The notes under the pieces were generated by a model that did no database searches, was not told where the DNA came from, and saw nothing but the letters and a program-made list of their open reading frames with translations. Position numbers and translations under genes: made by a program. This document shows, piece by piece, positions 23,831 to 31,737 of a stretch of 64,000 nt of DNA. Source of the stretch: JBBSDP01 sp038240605. Its GTDB lineage: Bacteria; Planctomycetota; Phycisphaerae; Tepidisphaerales; Tepidisphaeraceae. Within the stretch, counting starts at the first letter, position 1, and every line of letters begins with the position of its first letter. The stretch lies in NCBI GenBank assembly GCA_038240605.1, contig JBBSDP010000007.1:1-64000 (forward strand), given 5' to 3'.

Positions 23831-25756
23831 TCAGCGCGAAAGCCGGCGTGCGATCTCGTCGGCATCGTAGACGCATCCCCCCCACGTTCCGCCGCTCGCA
23901 TTTTGGAGTACGGCCCAGAGACGCGTGTCGGCGGGCAATTGAGGATCGGCGGCCAGATCCGGCCGTGGGAGACGCTTCGCCAGCACCTGCCCGCCCCAGC
24001 GTTCATCACGGATCGTCCCGCCGGCGCCGATCAGGTCAATCGATCCTTCCAGCCGAAGGCAGTCGATCGTGATGCGGATGATGTCACCGTCGAGCACCTT
24101 TCCAATCGGCCCGCCAGCCAGCGCTTCGGGCCCGACGTGTCCGATGCACGCGCCCGTCGAGACGCCGGAGAAGCGGGCATCGGTGATCACCGCCACGTTG
24201 CGCCCGAACTCCAGATGTTTGAGCGCGCTGGTGACCTGGTAAATCTCTTCCATTCCCGCCCCCATCGGCCCGCGGCAGATCAGGACGATGACATCCCCGG
24301 CGTTGATCCGCCCCGCCTTGATGGCCGCGACCGCCGCTCGCTCGCTGATGAAGACCCGCGCCGGTCCCATGAGGCGAAAGACGCCGTCGGGCCCGACCAC
24401 CGAGGGATCGATGGCGGTGCTCTTGATGACCGATCCCTCCGGCGCGAGGTTGCCGCACGGGAAAGTGACCGTGCTGCTCAATCCGCGCTCGGCGGCACGC
24501 GCCGGACTCATGATCACATCGTCGGGATCGACGCCATCGAGCTCAGTCAGTCGTGCGCGCACCCGGCGTCGTCGCTCCGATCCTTCCCATTCGTCGAGCG
24601 TCGCCCCCAGCGGAACGCCCGCGACCGTGAGACACGATTCGTCCAGCAACCCCAGCGCCCGCAGGTGGAGCATGACTTCCGGCACCCCGCCGGCGAGGAA
24701 TACGCGGACGGTCGTGTGCCCCACCGGCCCGTTCGGCAGCGCATCCACCAATCGCGGCACCTTGCGATTGATTGCAGTCCAGTCTTCCACCGTTGGCCGT
24801 GGCAGGCCAGCGGCGTGGGCGATCGACGGCACGTGCAGCAGCAGGTTGGTCGATCCCCCGAAGGCGGCATGCACAACCATCGCGTTTTGCACCGATGCGC
24901 GGGTGACGATCTGCTTCGTCGTGATCCTTGCCTTCTCCAGGCTCACCACCGCCCGCGCGGAGCGCACGGCCATGTCGAGCCAGATCGGTTGTCCCGACGG
25001 CGCCAGGGCCGAGTGCGGCAGCGAAAGTCCCAGCGCCTCCCCCACCACCTGGCTCGTGGCGGCGGTGCCGAGGAACTGGCACCCGCCGCCCGGCGACGCG
25101 CAAGCGCGGCAACCCAGCTCCGCCGCTTCCTGAAGCGAGATCTTGCCATGCGCAAAGCGGACGCCAATCGTCTGAATCTTCCCCGCGTCCTCCCCTTCCT
25201 CCGGCGGCAACGAGACCCCGCCCGGAACCAGCACGCACGGCAGGTCCCCCATGGCCGCCAGGGCCATCATCATCGCAGGCAGTCCCTTGTCACACGTCGC
25301 GACGCCCAGCACGCCGCGCCGCCGGGGCAGTGACCGGATCAGCCGGCGAAAGACCATCGCCGCATCGTTGCGATACGGCAGGCTATCCATCATCCCCGTC
25401 GTCCCCTGCGTGCGCCCGTCGCACGGGTCCGTACACGCACCGGCGAAGGGGATACACCCGAGCGCCTTCAACTCGTTCGCCGCCGCCTGCACGAGCAGTC
25501 CGACTTCCCAATGGCCGGTGTGATACCCCAGCGCGATCGGCCGGCCATCGTCGGCGCGCAGGCCGCCCGACGTACTGAGCAGCAGAAATTCCTTCCCCCC
25601 CACCCGCGCCGCTTCCCACCCCATGCCGGCGTCCTGGCTAAGCCCAAACAAATCGCCGCTCGCCCAATTGCGCAGCATCTCCTCTGTCAGCGGCAGCGCC
25701 CCCGCCGGCCCCGCCGCGCGGGTCCAAATCGAATAAATGTCATCCTCACGCGTCAT
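23831..25756 (-). CDS. yjhG: YjhG/YagF family dehydratase (D-xylonate dehydratase type)
   Basis: A 641-residue member of the IlvD/Edd superfamily, closest by recalled sequence to E. coli YjhG and YagF, which dehydrate D-xylonate to 2-keto-3-deoxy-D-pentonate. Matching stretches include DPCDGRTQGTTGMMDSLPYRNDAAMVFRRLIRSLP, GVATCDKGLPAMMMALAA, ACASPGGGCQFLGTAATSQVVGEALGL, AFGGSTNLLLHVP and SALKHLEFGRNVAVITDARFSGVSTGACIGHVGPEALAGGPIGK. The Cys of CDPCDG, CDKG and CxxxGGGC would bind an Fe-S cluster. The Met at 25756 is preferred to one 39 bases earlier because MTREDDIYSIWTRAAG aligns with the family start. No aldolase or xylose dehydrogenase gene is adjacent. Confidence 0.92.
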   Translation of the reverse strand: MTREDDIYSIWTRAAGPAGALPLTEEMLRNWASGDLFGLSQDAGMGWEAARVGGKEFLLLSTSGGLRADDGRPIALGYHTGHWEVGLLVQAAANELKALGCIPFAGACTDPCDGRTQGTTGMMDSLPYRNDAAMVFRRLIRSLPRRRGVLGVATCDKGLPAMMMALAAMGDLPCVLVPGGVSLPPEEGEDAGKIQTIGVRFAHGKISLQEAAELGCRACASPGGGCQFLGTAATSQVVGEALGLSLPHSALAPSGQPIWLDMAVRSARAVVSLEKARITTKQIVTRASVQNAMVVHAAFGGSTNLLLHVPSIAHAAGLPRPTVEDWTAINRKVPRLVDALPNGPVGHTTVRVFLAGGVPEVMLHLRALGLLDESCLTVAGVPLGATLDEWEGSERRRRVRARLTELDGVDPDDVIMSPARAAERGLSSTVTFPCGNLAPEGSVIKSTAIDPSVVGPDGVFRLMGPARVFISERAAVAAIKAGRINAGDVIVLICRGPMGAGMEEIYQVTSALKHLEFGRNVAVITDARFSGVSTGACIGHVGPEALAGGPIGKVLDGDIIRITIDCLRLEGSIDLIGAGGTIRDERWGGQVLAKRLPRPDLAADPQLPADTRLWAVLQNASGGTWGGCVYDADEIARRLSR

Positions 25757-25810
25757 CGGCCCACCACCGTACGCCCTCGCAAGTTCCATCGCCACAAATC
25801 AAAGACTATC

Positions 25811-25924
25811 GCCACAGATGCAGACCGATGAACACAGATGAAGCAGGTGAATGCAATCGACTGTTTCATATTCTCGAATTGGAACCCTTTTCTTCATCTG
25901 TGTTCATCCGATTTTATCTGTGGC
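25811..25924. repeat. inverted-repeat element with CAGATGAACACAGATG arms
   Basis: Inner arms of 17 bases (GATGAACACAGATGAAG at 25827-25843 and its complement at 25892-25908) and outer arms GCCACAGAT (25811-25819) and ATCTGTGGC (25916-25924) make a 114-base palindromic element. It resembles miniature dispersed repeats with the CAGATGAACACAGATG theme that occur widely in environmental bacterial genomes. It lies between the yjhG and GNAT starts. Confidence 0.8.
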
Positions 25925-26004
25925 CAAAGGAATTGAATTTCTTCGCGTTCAACTTCGCGACTTCACGTTTGCCTTCCATCCACTCTGGAACCGCAGGCTT
26001 AGTC

Positions 26005-26490
26005 ATGGCATGCTACAGCATCATGATCTCGACGCCGCTCCTGACATATCGCACGATCGACGCCGACACCGACGCCCAGCTCTGCTGGGAGAACCAGCGC
26101 GATGCCTGTTTCGCCACGTTCGGCAACGACCGCCACCTGATGCCGCGGCACCGCCACCTGCGCTGGCTGCGCGAAAAGATCGAAGAATTCCCCGACGGCT
26201 TCGTCCTCGCCTTCCAGGACGACCAATGCATCGGCGAGCTCCAGCTCCAGGTCCCCTACGGCTTATCCACCGGCTACATCAACCTCTACCACGTCCGCGC
26301 GTCCTTCCGCGGCAAAGGGTACGGCCGCCTGCTGCACGCCTGCGCCGACCGGTACTTCCGAAGCTGGGAAGCAACGCGCATCGAGCTGCACGTTTCGCCG
26401 ACCAATCAGCGAGCCATCAGATTTTATCGGGCAATGGGTTACCAATTCGTACGACCAGAAGGACGGCTCTGGCTGATGGCGAAGGAGTAG
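26005..26490 (+). CDS. GNAT family N-acetyltransferase
   Basis: A 161-residue acetyltransferase. The acetyl-CoA binding motif A is visible as INLYHVRASFRGKGYGRLLHACADRYF (R-x-x-G-x-G/A near residue 109), followed by LHVSPTNQRAIRFYRAMGYQFV, the usual C-terminal strand and helix. The substrate is unknown. Two start codons are possible; the ATG at 26005 has GCAGG at suitable distance, the ATG at 26023 does not. The gene directly follows the inverted-repeat element, which may separate it from, or supply, its promoter. Confidence 0.85.
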   Translation: MACYSIMISTPLLTYRTIDADTDAQLCWENQRDACFATFGNDRHLMPRHRHLRWLREKIEEFPDGFVLAFQDDQCIGELQLQVPYGLSTGYINLYHVRASFRGKGYGRLLHACADRYFRSWEATRIELHVSPTNQRAIRFYRAMGYQFVRPEGRLWLMAKE

Positions 26491-26578
26491 TGTCGGACGG
26501 GTCAAACTCTGCACGCGTGCATCCTCGATAACGCTTCGACCGCCGAGTATCAGCGGCTCGATCTCATGCCCAAGATTC

Positions 26579-29500
26579 TCAATCCTCGCCTGCTCTGCCC
26601 TTTCCACGTCGCTGCGAAGAATCATCGAATTGATCTGGCGCGAAGCCGTGGCGCAGGGTGTTCTCGGTGATCGTCCGCGCGATCAGGAAGTTGTGCAGGT
26701 AATCGGACCCGCCTGCCTGCGTGCCGCCGCCGGAGAGTTTGAAGCCGCCGAACGGCTGGCGATCGACCCAGGCGCCGGTGATCTTGCGGTTGATGTAAAG
26801 GTTGCCGACGCGAAACTCGCGCCGCACCCGCGCGATGTGGGCGGGGCTGCGCGAGTAGAGTCCGCCGGTCAGGGCGTAGCGTGTGCCGTTTGCGATTTGC
26901 AGCGCCTCGTTCAATTCCGCGGCACGGAGCACCGTCAGCACGGGGCCGAAGATTTCATCCTGCGCGATCGACGCGCCCGTTGGAACATCAGCGAAAATGT
27001 GCGGCGGCACGTAAGAGCCCTCCTCCGCCAGCGCGCCGATGTCAGCCGCGTAGGCGAGACGGCCTTCGGCCTTGCCCTGTTCGATGTAACCCAGAATGCG
27101 CCGCCGTGCCTCATCGTCGATCACCGGTCCGACAAAGTTCGCCGGATCTTCGGCAGGACCGACGCGCAGGCTGCGCGCCGCTTCGACAAGGCGGTTTACA
27201 AAGGCGTCGTAGATCGATCCCATCACGATCACCCGCGAGCAGGCCGAGCATTTCTGGCCGGCGTAGCCAAACGCGCTCGCGACGACGCCGTGCACCGCTT
27301 CATCCAGATCCGCGTCGTCGTCCACGATGATGGCGTTCTTCCCGCCCATCTCGGTGATGACGCGCTTGACGTGGTCCTGCGTGTCCGGCGTCTGCGCCGC
27401 CTGCGCCTGAATCTGGAGCCCGACGGCGCGGGAACCCGTGAATGCGATCGCGGACACATCGGGATGCGCGACGAGCGTTGGCCCGATTTCCTCCCCGACG
27501 CCCGGCAGGAAGTTGACGACGCCGGGTGGGAACCCTGCCTCCTCGAAGACCTCCATCAGCTTCGCGGCGACGATCGGCGATTGCTCGGCAGGTTTCATCA
27601 CCACCGTATTGCCGGCGGCCAGGGCCGCGGTCGTCATGCCACAGAGGATCGCCATGGGAAAGTTCCACGGCGCGATCGTGACGGCGACGCCGCGCGGCTC
27701 GTAGAACGATTCGTTCTCCTCGCCGGGCACGTCGCGCCGGCGCGGCGCGTGCAGCTTGAGAATCTCGTCGGCGTAGAAGAGGCAATAGTCGATGGCCTCG
27801 GCCACGTCGGCGTCGGCCTCGCGCCACTGCTTGGCGGTTTCGTACACTTCCCACGCCGCCAGTTCGAAGCGTCGCCGCCGCAGGATCTCCGTCGCCTGCC
27901 GGAGTAGTCGGGCGCGCTCGGGTACGCCGATGTCACGCCAACCCGGGAACGCGGCTTTGGCGGCGGCCACTGCCGCGAGCGCGTCGGCGGCCGACGCGCT
28001 CGCGCTATGGCCGACGATTTGCCCACGGTGCGATGGGTTTCGCGATTCGATGGTTCGTTCCGTCGTGGTGCGCCGTCCGCCGATCACCAGCGGGTAAGAC
28101 CGACCCAATTGGTGCCCCATTGACGCGAGCGCGTCGCGCATCGCGTCGCGCGCACCGTCCCGGCTGAAATCCGTCTGCGGCTCGTTGTGAAACGCGGGGC
28201 GATGCGGTGCATCGGCCGGGCCGAGGCGAGGTGGTGTAGCACGTTGCGTTGAATGGGAAGGAATCTCTGCCGGATTCATCAGCAGTCGCTCCTCGGGCAC
28301 ATGCTCCAGGAAGCCGGCCCGCAAGAAGGATTCGTTGGACGTGTTCTCGAGCAGGCGCCGGACGAGGTAGGCCATGCCAGGGAGCAATTCCCCGAACGGC
28401 GTGTAGACGCGCACGCGCTGCCCCATCTCGACCAGCGAGGCCTTCACGGGGTCGGCCATGCCGTAGAGCATCTGGAATTCCAGCGCCCCTGCCGGCAGTC
28501 CGCGCCGCTCGGCCAGCGCCAATGCTCGTCCGATGCTGCGAATGTTATGACTGGCGATCGCGGGTCGCAGCACGTCGCAATGCTCGATCAGGAATTCGGT
28601 CTGGGTTTCGAAGTTCGCGTCGGTCTGCGACTTGTGGGCGTAGACCGGCAATCGCCATCCGTTCTGCGCCGCGAGCACCGTCTCGAAATCCCAGTACGCG
28701 CCTTTGACGAGCCGCACGCAAATGGACGTCCCCCGCTTTTCCGCCCACTCGGCGAGCTTCGCCAGGTCGGCGCCGCTGCTCAGCAGGTACGCTTGCACGG
28801 CGACGCCGACATCGGGCCAATCGCGAAATTCCGACTCATCGAATACCTCTCGGGCGATCTGGAGCGTCAGGTCCTTGTAGGCGAACTGCTCCATGTCGAT
28901 GTTGACGAACGCGCCGCGCCGCCGGGCAGCCCGCAGCACCGGTCGCAGGCGTTCCCGCACCGCGGCGCTGGTCCGTTCCGGATCGATCGGGTCGAACCGG
29001 CTGTCGAGCGAAGAGAGCTTGATGGAAACGTTCGCGGCTGGAACTTGTCCCCAGGCGCCATGGTCGATCAGCGGATCCGGCGTCCATCGCGCCGCCTGCT
29101 GGCCGAGCCCCTCGATCAGTTGGAGATACGATTGCTGATACCGATCCGCCTCCAGCTCTGACAATACCGCCTCCCCCAGCAGGTCAATCGTAAATCCCAG
29201 CCGCCGTCGGCGAAGGCGGGTGATCGTCTCGATCGCTTCCGGCAGATTAGAGGCCGCGATGAACCGGCGTGCCATCGCCCGCGCCCCCCACCGCGCCGCA
29301 TTGGCCGACAGACGCGCGATCCACCCCCCGTCCGGCACGCGCTCGATGAGGCGCGATGCCAGTGCCGGCAGACGCGCGCCGACGGTTTCGAGGTATTCGC
29401 GCAGATGCGTGTTAACGGCCCTCGCGCTCCCCAGCGTCGGCAGGACATCCACGAAGCGGAAGAGCTGGGCCTTCACGCGCTCGTCCGACATCCCCCAATT

Positions 29501-29611
29501 CATCATCAGCTGTTGCGGCCAGCCGTCCAACAGCGCGTGATGCCCGCGCACCCGTGAGAAGATCTCACGGCCAATTGCCTGCGTTCTGGCTTCGAGGTCG
29601 AACGATTCCAT
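26579..29611 (-). CDS. putA: bifunctional proline dehydrogenase / glutamate-semialdehyde dehydrogenase
   Basis: A 1010-residue PutA that oxidises proline to glutamate in two steps. The N-terminal FAD-dependent PRODH barrel (to about residue 440) shows SIKLSSLDSRFDP, VNIDMEQFAYKDLT and VRLVKGAYWDFE. The NAD-dependent ALDH domain (about 500-1000) shows APWNFPMAI, AFTGSRAVG, EMGGKNAIIVDDDADLDEAV, catalytic Cys788 in GYAGQKCSACSR and EIFGPVLTV. The N-terminal ribbon-helix-helix DNA-binding domain of E. coli PutA is absent, so it is the short, non-regulatory form. It is monocistronic as far as can be seen. Confidence 0.96.
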   Translation of the reverse strand: MESFDLEARTQAIGREIFSRVRGHHALLDGWPQQLMMNWGMSDERVKAQLFRFVDVLPTLGSARAVNTHLREYLETVGARLPALASRLIERVPDGGWIARLSANAARWGARAMARRFIAASNLPEAIETITRLRRRRLGFTIDLLGEAVLSELEADRYQQSYLQLIEGLGQQAARWTPDPLIDHGAWGQVPAANVSIKLSSLDSRFDPIDPERTSAAVRERLRPVLRAARRRGAFVNIDMEQFAYKDLTLQIAREVFDESEFRDWPDVGVAVQAYLLSSGADLAKLAEWAEKRGTSICVRLVKGAYWDFETVLAAQNGWRLPVYAHKSQTDANFETQTEFLIEHCDVLRPAIASHNIRSIGRALALAERRGLPAGALEFQMLYGMADPVKASLVEMGQRVRVYTPFGELLPGMAYLVRRLLENTSNESFLRAGFLEHVPEERLLMNPAEIPSHSTQRATPPRLGPADAPHRPAFHNEPQTDFSRDGARDAMRDALASMGHQLGRSYPLVIGGRRTTTERTIESRNPSHRGQIVGHSASASAADALAAVAAAKAAFPGWRDIGVPERARLLRQATEILRRRRFELAAWEVYETAKQWREADADVAEAIDYCLFYADEILKLHAPRRRDVPGEENESFYEPRGVAVTIAPWNFPMAILCGMTTAALAAGNTVVMKPAEQSPIVAAKLMEVFEEAGFPPGVVNFLPGVGEEIGPTLVAHPDVSAIAFTGSRAVGLQIQAQAAQTPDTQDHVKRVITEMGGKNAIIVDDDADLDEAVHGVVASAFGYAGQKCSACSRVIVMGSIYDAFVNRLVEAARSLRVGPAEDPANFVGPVIDDEARRRILGYIEQGKAEGRLAYAADIGALAEEGSYVPPHIFADVPTGASIAQDEIFGPVLTVLRAAELNEALQIANGTRYALTGGLYSRSPAHIARVRREFRVGNLYINRKITGAWVDRQPFGGFKLSGGGTQAGGSDYLHNFLIARTITENTLRHGFAPDQFDDSSQRRGKGRAGED

Positions 29612-29706
29612 GAGTCCATGGAATCATAGGAACATTTTGAGAGTCACCGTCAGTGTCATGTGAGCGTGGGTGCAATTTTCGGGAACTGAGCTTCAGAGAG
29701 CCTCAA

Positions 29707-30165
29707 CTACCATTGCAGGGGCAAATACCCCGTAAAGCGAGCGAGGCGCGACTTGCAGTCGTGAAACGTGAGGCGCGGAACCCTCAGTCGATCGTGCACA
29801 ACATCGTTTCGATGTTCGCGGACGTCGTGCGCATCATCAAGGACTTTCGTGGCGATGTATTGCCGTGCCGCCACGCGGTTCATCAGAAGTTGCATCCGCA
29901 TCCGCCGAGCCCGCGGGCATGGCTGGATGGCCGACCAATAGTCACGCAGCACCGCCTCAAATTCAGAGAACATCCGTAGCGTATAGGTGATGTCCAGGTT
30001 GCGCGCGCAGATCTTGAGGTCGGACGGGCATAGTGTTGGATCGGTCAACGCAAGAACCGTGGGCTCGAGTTCCGATTCCCGAGCGGTTCGAGCCACGGAA
30101 AACCGAGCAGCGGCAAGTTCGTTTAGGACGACTCTGATACGATTGAACGCGTCGGATCGGGTCAT
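29707..30165 (-). CDS. HEPN-like small protein, possible toxin of a two-gene module
   Basis: A 152-residue all-helical protein. The C-terminal half carries VREHRNDVVHDR (Arg119, Asn120, His124), an R-x4-H motif in a helix, preceded by a long helix FSEFEAVLRDYWSAI. That is the signature layout of HEPN domains, which act as metal-independent RNases in toxin-antitoxin, abortive-infection and CRISPR systems. Not all HEPN proteins are nucleases. The start overlaps the stop of the upstream 134-residue gene by four bases, so the pair is translationally coupled, as in many toxin-antitoxin modules. Base composition is lower in G+C than the flanking genes. Function is inferred, not shown. Confidence 0.6.
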   Translation of the reverse strand: MTRSDAFNRIRVVLNELAAARFSVARTARESELEPTVLALTDPTLCPSDLKICARNLDITYTLRMFSEFEAVLRDYWSAIQPCPRARRMRMQLLMNRVAARQYIATKVLDDAHDVREHRNDVVHDRLRVPRLTFHDCKSRLARFTGYLPLQW

Positions 30166-30566
30166 GGCGCAGCGACTAGATCCATTGCAAGCTGAACAAA
30201 GCTCACTTCATTCCAAGGCTCACGAAGAGGTACACCGGAATCGGTTATAACTCGCCATTCCTTCTGGTCGCGGATCAGTTTGACGCGATTCAGGGATGGC
30301 CAAGCTTCAAGGTCGACGCGCCCGGCTGCACCCACGACGTCCAAAGCGATAGGGTCAACGTGGAGTACTCCCCCCGGCGTTCGAATCCGAAGGATCGGGG
30401 CGAAATAGGGGTCGGGCAGATCATCGTGAATTTCTTTCTGCAAGTACGCGACAGACCATCCCTGCGTCTCTGACCACCGTGCGATTCCGTCCAACAGGTC
30501 TCGGACCAAGACCAGCCATTGGTCGCGGCGTTCTTGCCAGGGCGGAGTTGTTGCCTGCGTGGTCAT
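30162..30566 (-). CDS. conserved hypothetical protein, first gene of the HEPN pair
   Basis: A 134-residue soluble alpha/beta protein. Features are an N-terminal helix with WQERRDQWLVLVRDLLDGIARW, then EIHDDL, a strand pair IRTPGGVLHVDPIALDV, the segment GRVDLEAWPSLNRVKLIRD, and a final WRVITDSGVPL plus helix. I recall similar VDLEAxPSLNRV proteins as conserved hypotheticals in planctomycetes but know of no function. Its four-base overlap with a HEPN-like gene makes it the candidate antitoxin or sensor partner. There is no HTH or ribbon-helix-helix, so autoregulation by this protein is not obvious. Confidence 0.6.
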   Translation of the reverse strand: MTTQATTPPWQERRDQWLVLVRDLLDGIARWSETQGWSVAYLQKEIHDDLPDPYFAPILRIRTPGGVLHVDPIALDVVGAAGRVDLEAWPSLNRVKLIRDQKEWRVITDSGVPLREPWNEVSFVQLAMDLVAAP

Positions 30567-30635
30567 TGATTCACTGAATTATACGTTCACGTTTCGCGTG
30601 CGGGAATTGGATCGTTCCCGCGCATCACGCGCCAA

Positions 30636-30956
30636 CTATCGCTTCTGCCAGTAGTAATTTCCGTCAAGCAGCTCGATCTCATCCGGCCCGGCGACGGCGA
30701 TGATCTTGCCGTTGTCGCCGGGGCGGAAGCCGAGGTGGTCCCCCTTGGCCAGATCGTAGACCGCCTTACGGCCGCCACCCAAAGAGGTGCTGAACAGCTC
30801 GTAAGTGCCGTCGTCGGGCGCCTCGATGTAGGTCGCTGCGCTGCCCGCCATATGCTGGGTGACCTTGGTCGGCCCGCGCGACGTCACACAGGCGCCGCCG
30901 CCAAACAGCAGGACGAGCGCAATGCCTAGCATGGCATGGCGTGAGATGGCTCGCAT
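30636..30956 (-). CDS. small secreted protein, paralogue of its upstream neighbour
   Basis: A 106-residue protein with an N-terminal signal sequence (MLGIALVLLFGGGAC); the Cys could be lipidated, although the box GGAC is not ideal. The mature part (about residues 45-106) reads GTYELFSTSLGGGRKAVYDLAKGDHLGFRPGDNGKIIAVAGPDEIELLDGNYYWQKR and aligns with the same region of the upstream lipoprotein (GQLSLYAVDG...LGPGDEYGF...GYIWKQQ), so the two are tandem paralogues. The ATG at 30956 has AAAGGAG ten bases upstream. Function is unknown; the beta-rich repeat suggests a small periplasmic domain. Confidence 0.65.
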   Translation of the reverse strand: MRAISRHAMLGIALVLLFGGGACVTSRGPTKVTQHMAGSAATYIEAPDDGTYELFSTSLGGGRKAVYDLAKGDHLGFRPGDNGKIIAVAGPDEIELLDGNYYWQKR

Positions 30957-30980
30957 ACTCTGTAAACTCCTTTCGCGCAC

Positions 30981-31343
30981 TTACATGCCCTCGGGGGAAT
31001 CGGCGTCCGCGGGGGGGGTGATGTCCTGCTGCTTCCATATGTAGCCGCTGCCCTTGGATGGAGGCAGTGGAATATCCTTGCCCTGGGCGACGCCATAGAC
31101 GATGCCGTCGGCGCGTTGCACGAACCCGTATTCGTCACCGGGGCCGAGCCGTTCGCTCCAGATCGGTTTGTGTCCATCAACGGCATAGAGCGAAAGCTGG
31201 CCGGACTTCTTGACCGTCTCCAGCGGCGGCAATTGCTTGCCCTCGGAATAGGTCACGGTCGGCCGACCCCCCTCGCTGGTGCACCCGCTCACGAGCAGCG
31301 ACAGGGTCAGGACCGCCGCCACTGCCATCAGATACCTCGCCAT
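30981..31343 (-). CDS. small lipoprotein, tandem paralogue
   Basis: A 120-residue protein with a clear lipoprotein signal (MARYLMAVAAVLTLSLLVSGC, lipobox LVSGC, Cys21). The mature domain is a short beta-rich unit ending GYIWKQQD, followed by a Pro/Asp-rich tail. It shares the central pattern with the next gene, 24 bases downstream in the same direction, which suggests duplication. AAAGGAG lies six bases before the ATG. The role is unknown. No neighbouring secretion or assembly genes are present. Confidence 0.75.
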   Translation of the reverse strand: MARYLMAVAAVLTLSLLVSGCTSEGGRPTVTYSEGKQLPPLETVKKSGQLSLYAVDGHKPIWSERLGPGDEYGFVQRADGIVYGVAQGKDIPLPPSKGSGYIWKQQDITPPADADSPEGM

Positions 31344-31737
31344 CAGGATCTCCTTTCAACGCCAGTAAGCTGCCGCCGGCGACGGCACTGTGACCGGGAG
31401 TGTAACCGCCGACGCGGTCGAGTGGATACTCTGGACCCCGCTGACGCCAAGTGCCGAAAATCGATTGTTGGCGCGCGCCAGCATCCTTGGAACCCGCGCC
31501 CAAGCCCCCTGCGTCTGCAACTTTCGCACTGCGATCGCACCGGTGCAATTGAGCCGCCGAGACGCCAAAGGGCCAAGCAATACAGGCGACGAGCGTAGCG
31601 CGGGCGGCTCGCGCGAGGCGCCCGTGCTACAAAAAACGATGTGGACGGCCAGGCAAATGCGCAGTCTTTCCGCCCCTCTCCGCACGGCGAGCCGTTGCGA
31701 GGGGTCGCGACGAAGCTTACAACCGTGCCCGCCACCG
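31344..31737. other. 394-bp intergenic region before cdsA
   Basis: No gene is supported here; open frames on both strands are Arg/Ser-rich shadows. It holds a palindromic hairpin (31595-31630, listed separately) and must contain divergent promoters for the lipoprotein pair and cdsA. Confidence 0.5.
31595..31630. repeat. palindromic hairpin repeat (REP-like)
   Basis: GTAGCGCGGGCG and CGCCCGTGCTAC form a 12-bp stem with one G-T pair around a 12-base loop that itself contains the palindrome CTCGCGCGAG. An A-run follows on the plus strand, so it is not an intrinsic terminator in that direction. The GTAGCACGGGCG theme is typical of dispersed extragenic palindromes in planctomycetes, from memory. 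Confidence 0.7.

Noticed and set aside
23774..25333. 519-codon plus-strand frame
   Set aside because: Antisense to the YjhG-type dehydratase, which matches its family over its full length.
31340..31640. Intrinsic terminator at the hairpin before cdsA
   Set aside because: An A-run follows the stem on the plus strand, and on the minus strand no T-run follows.
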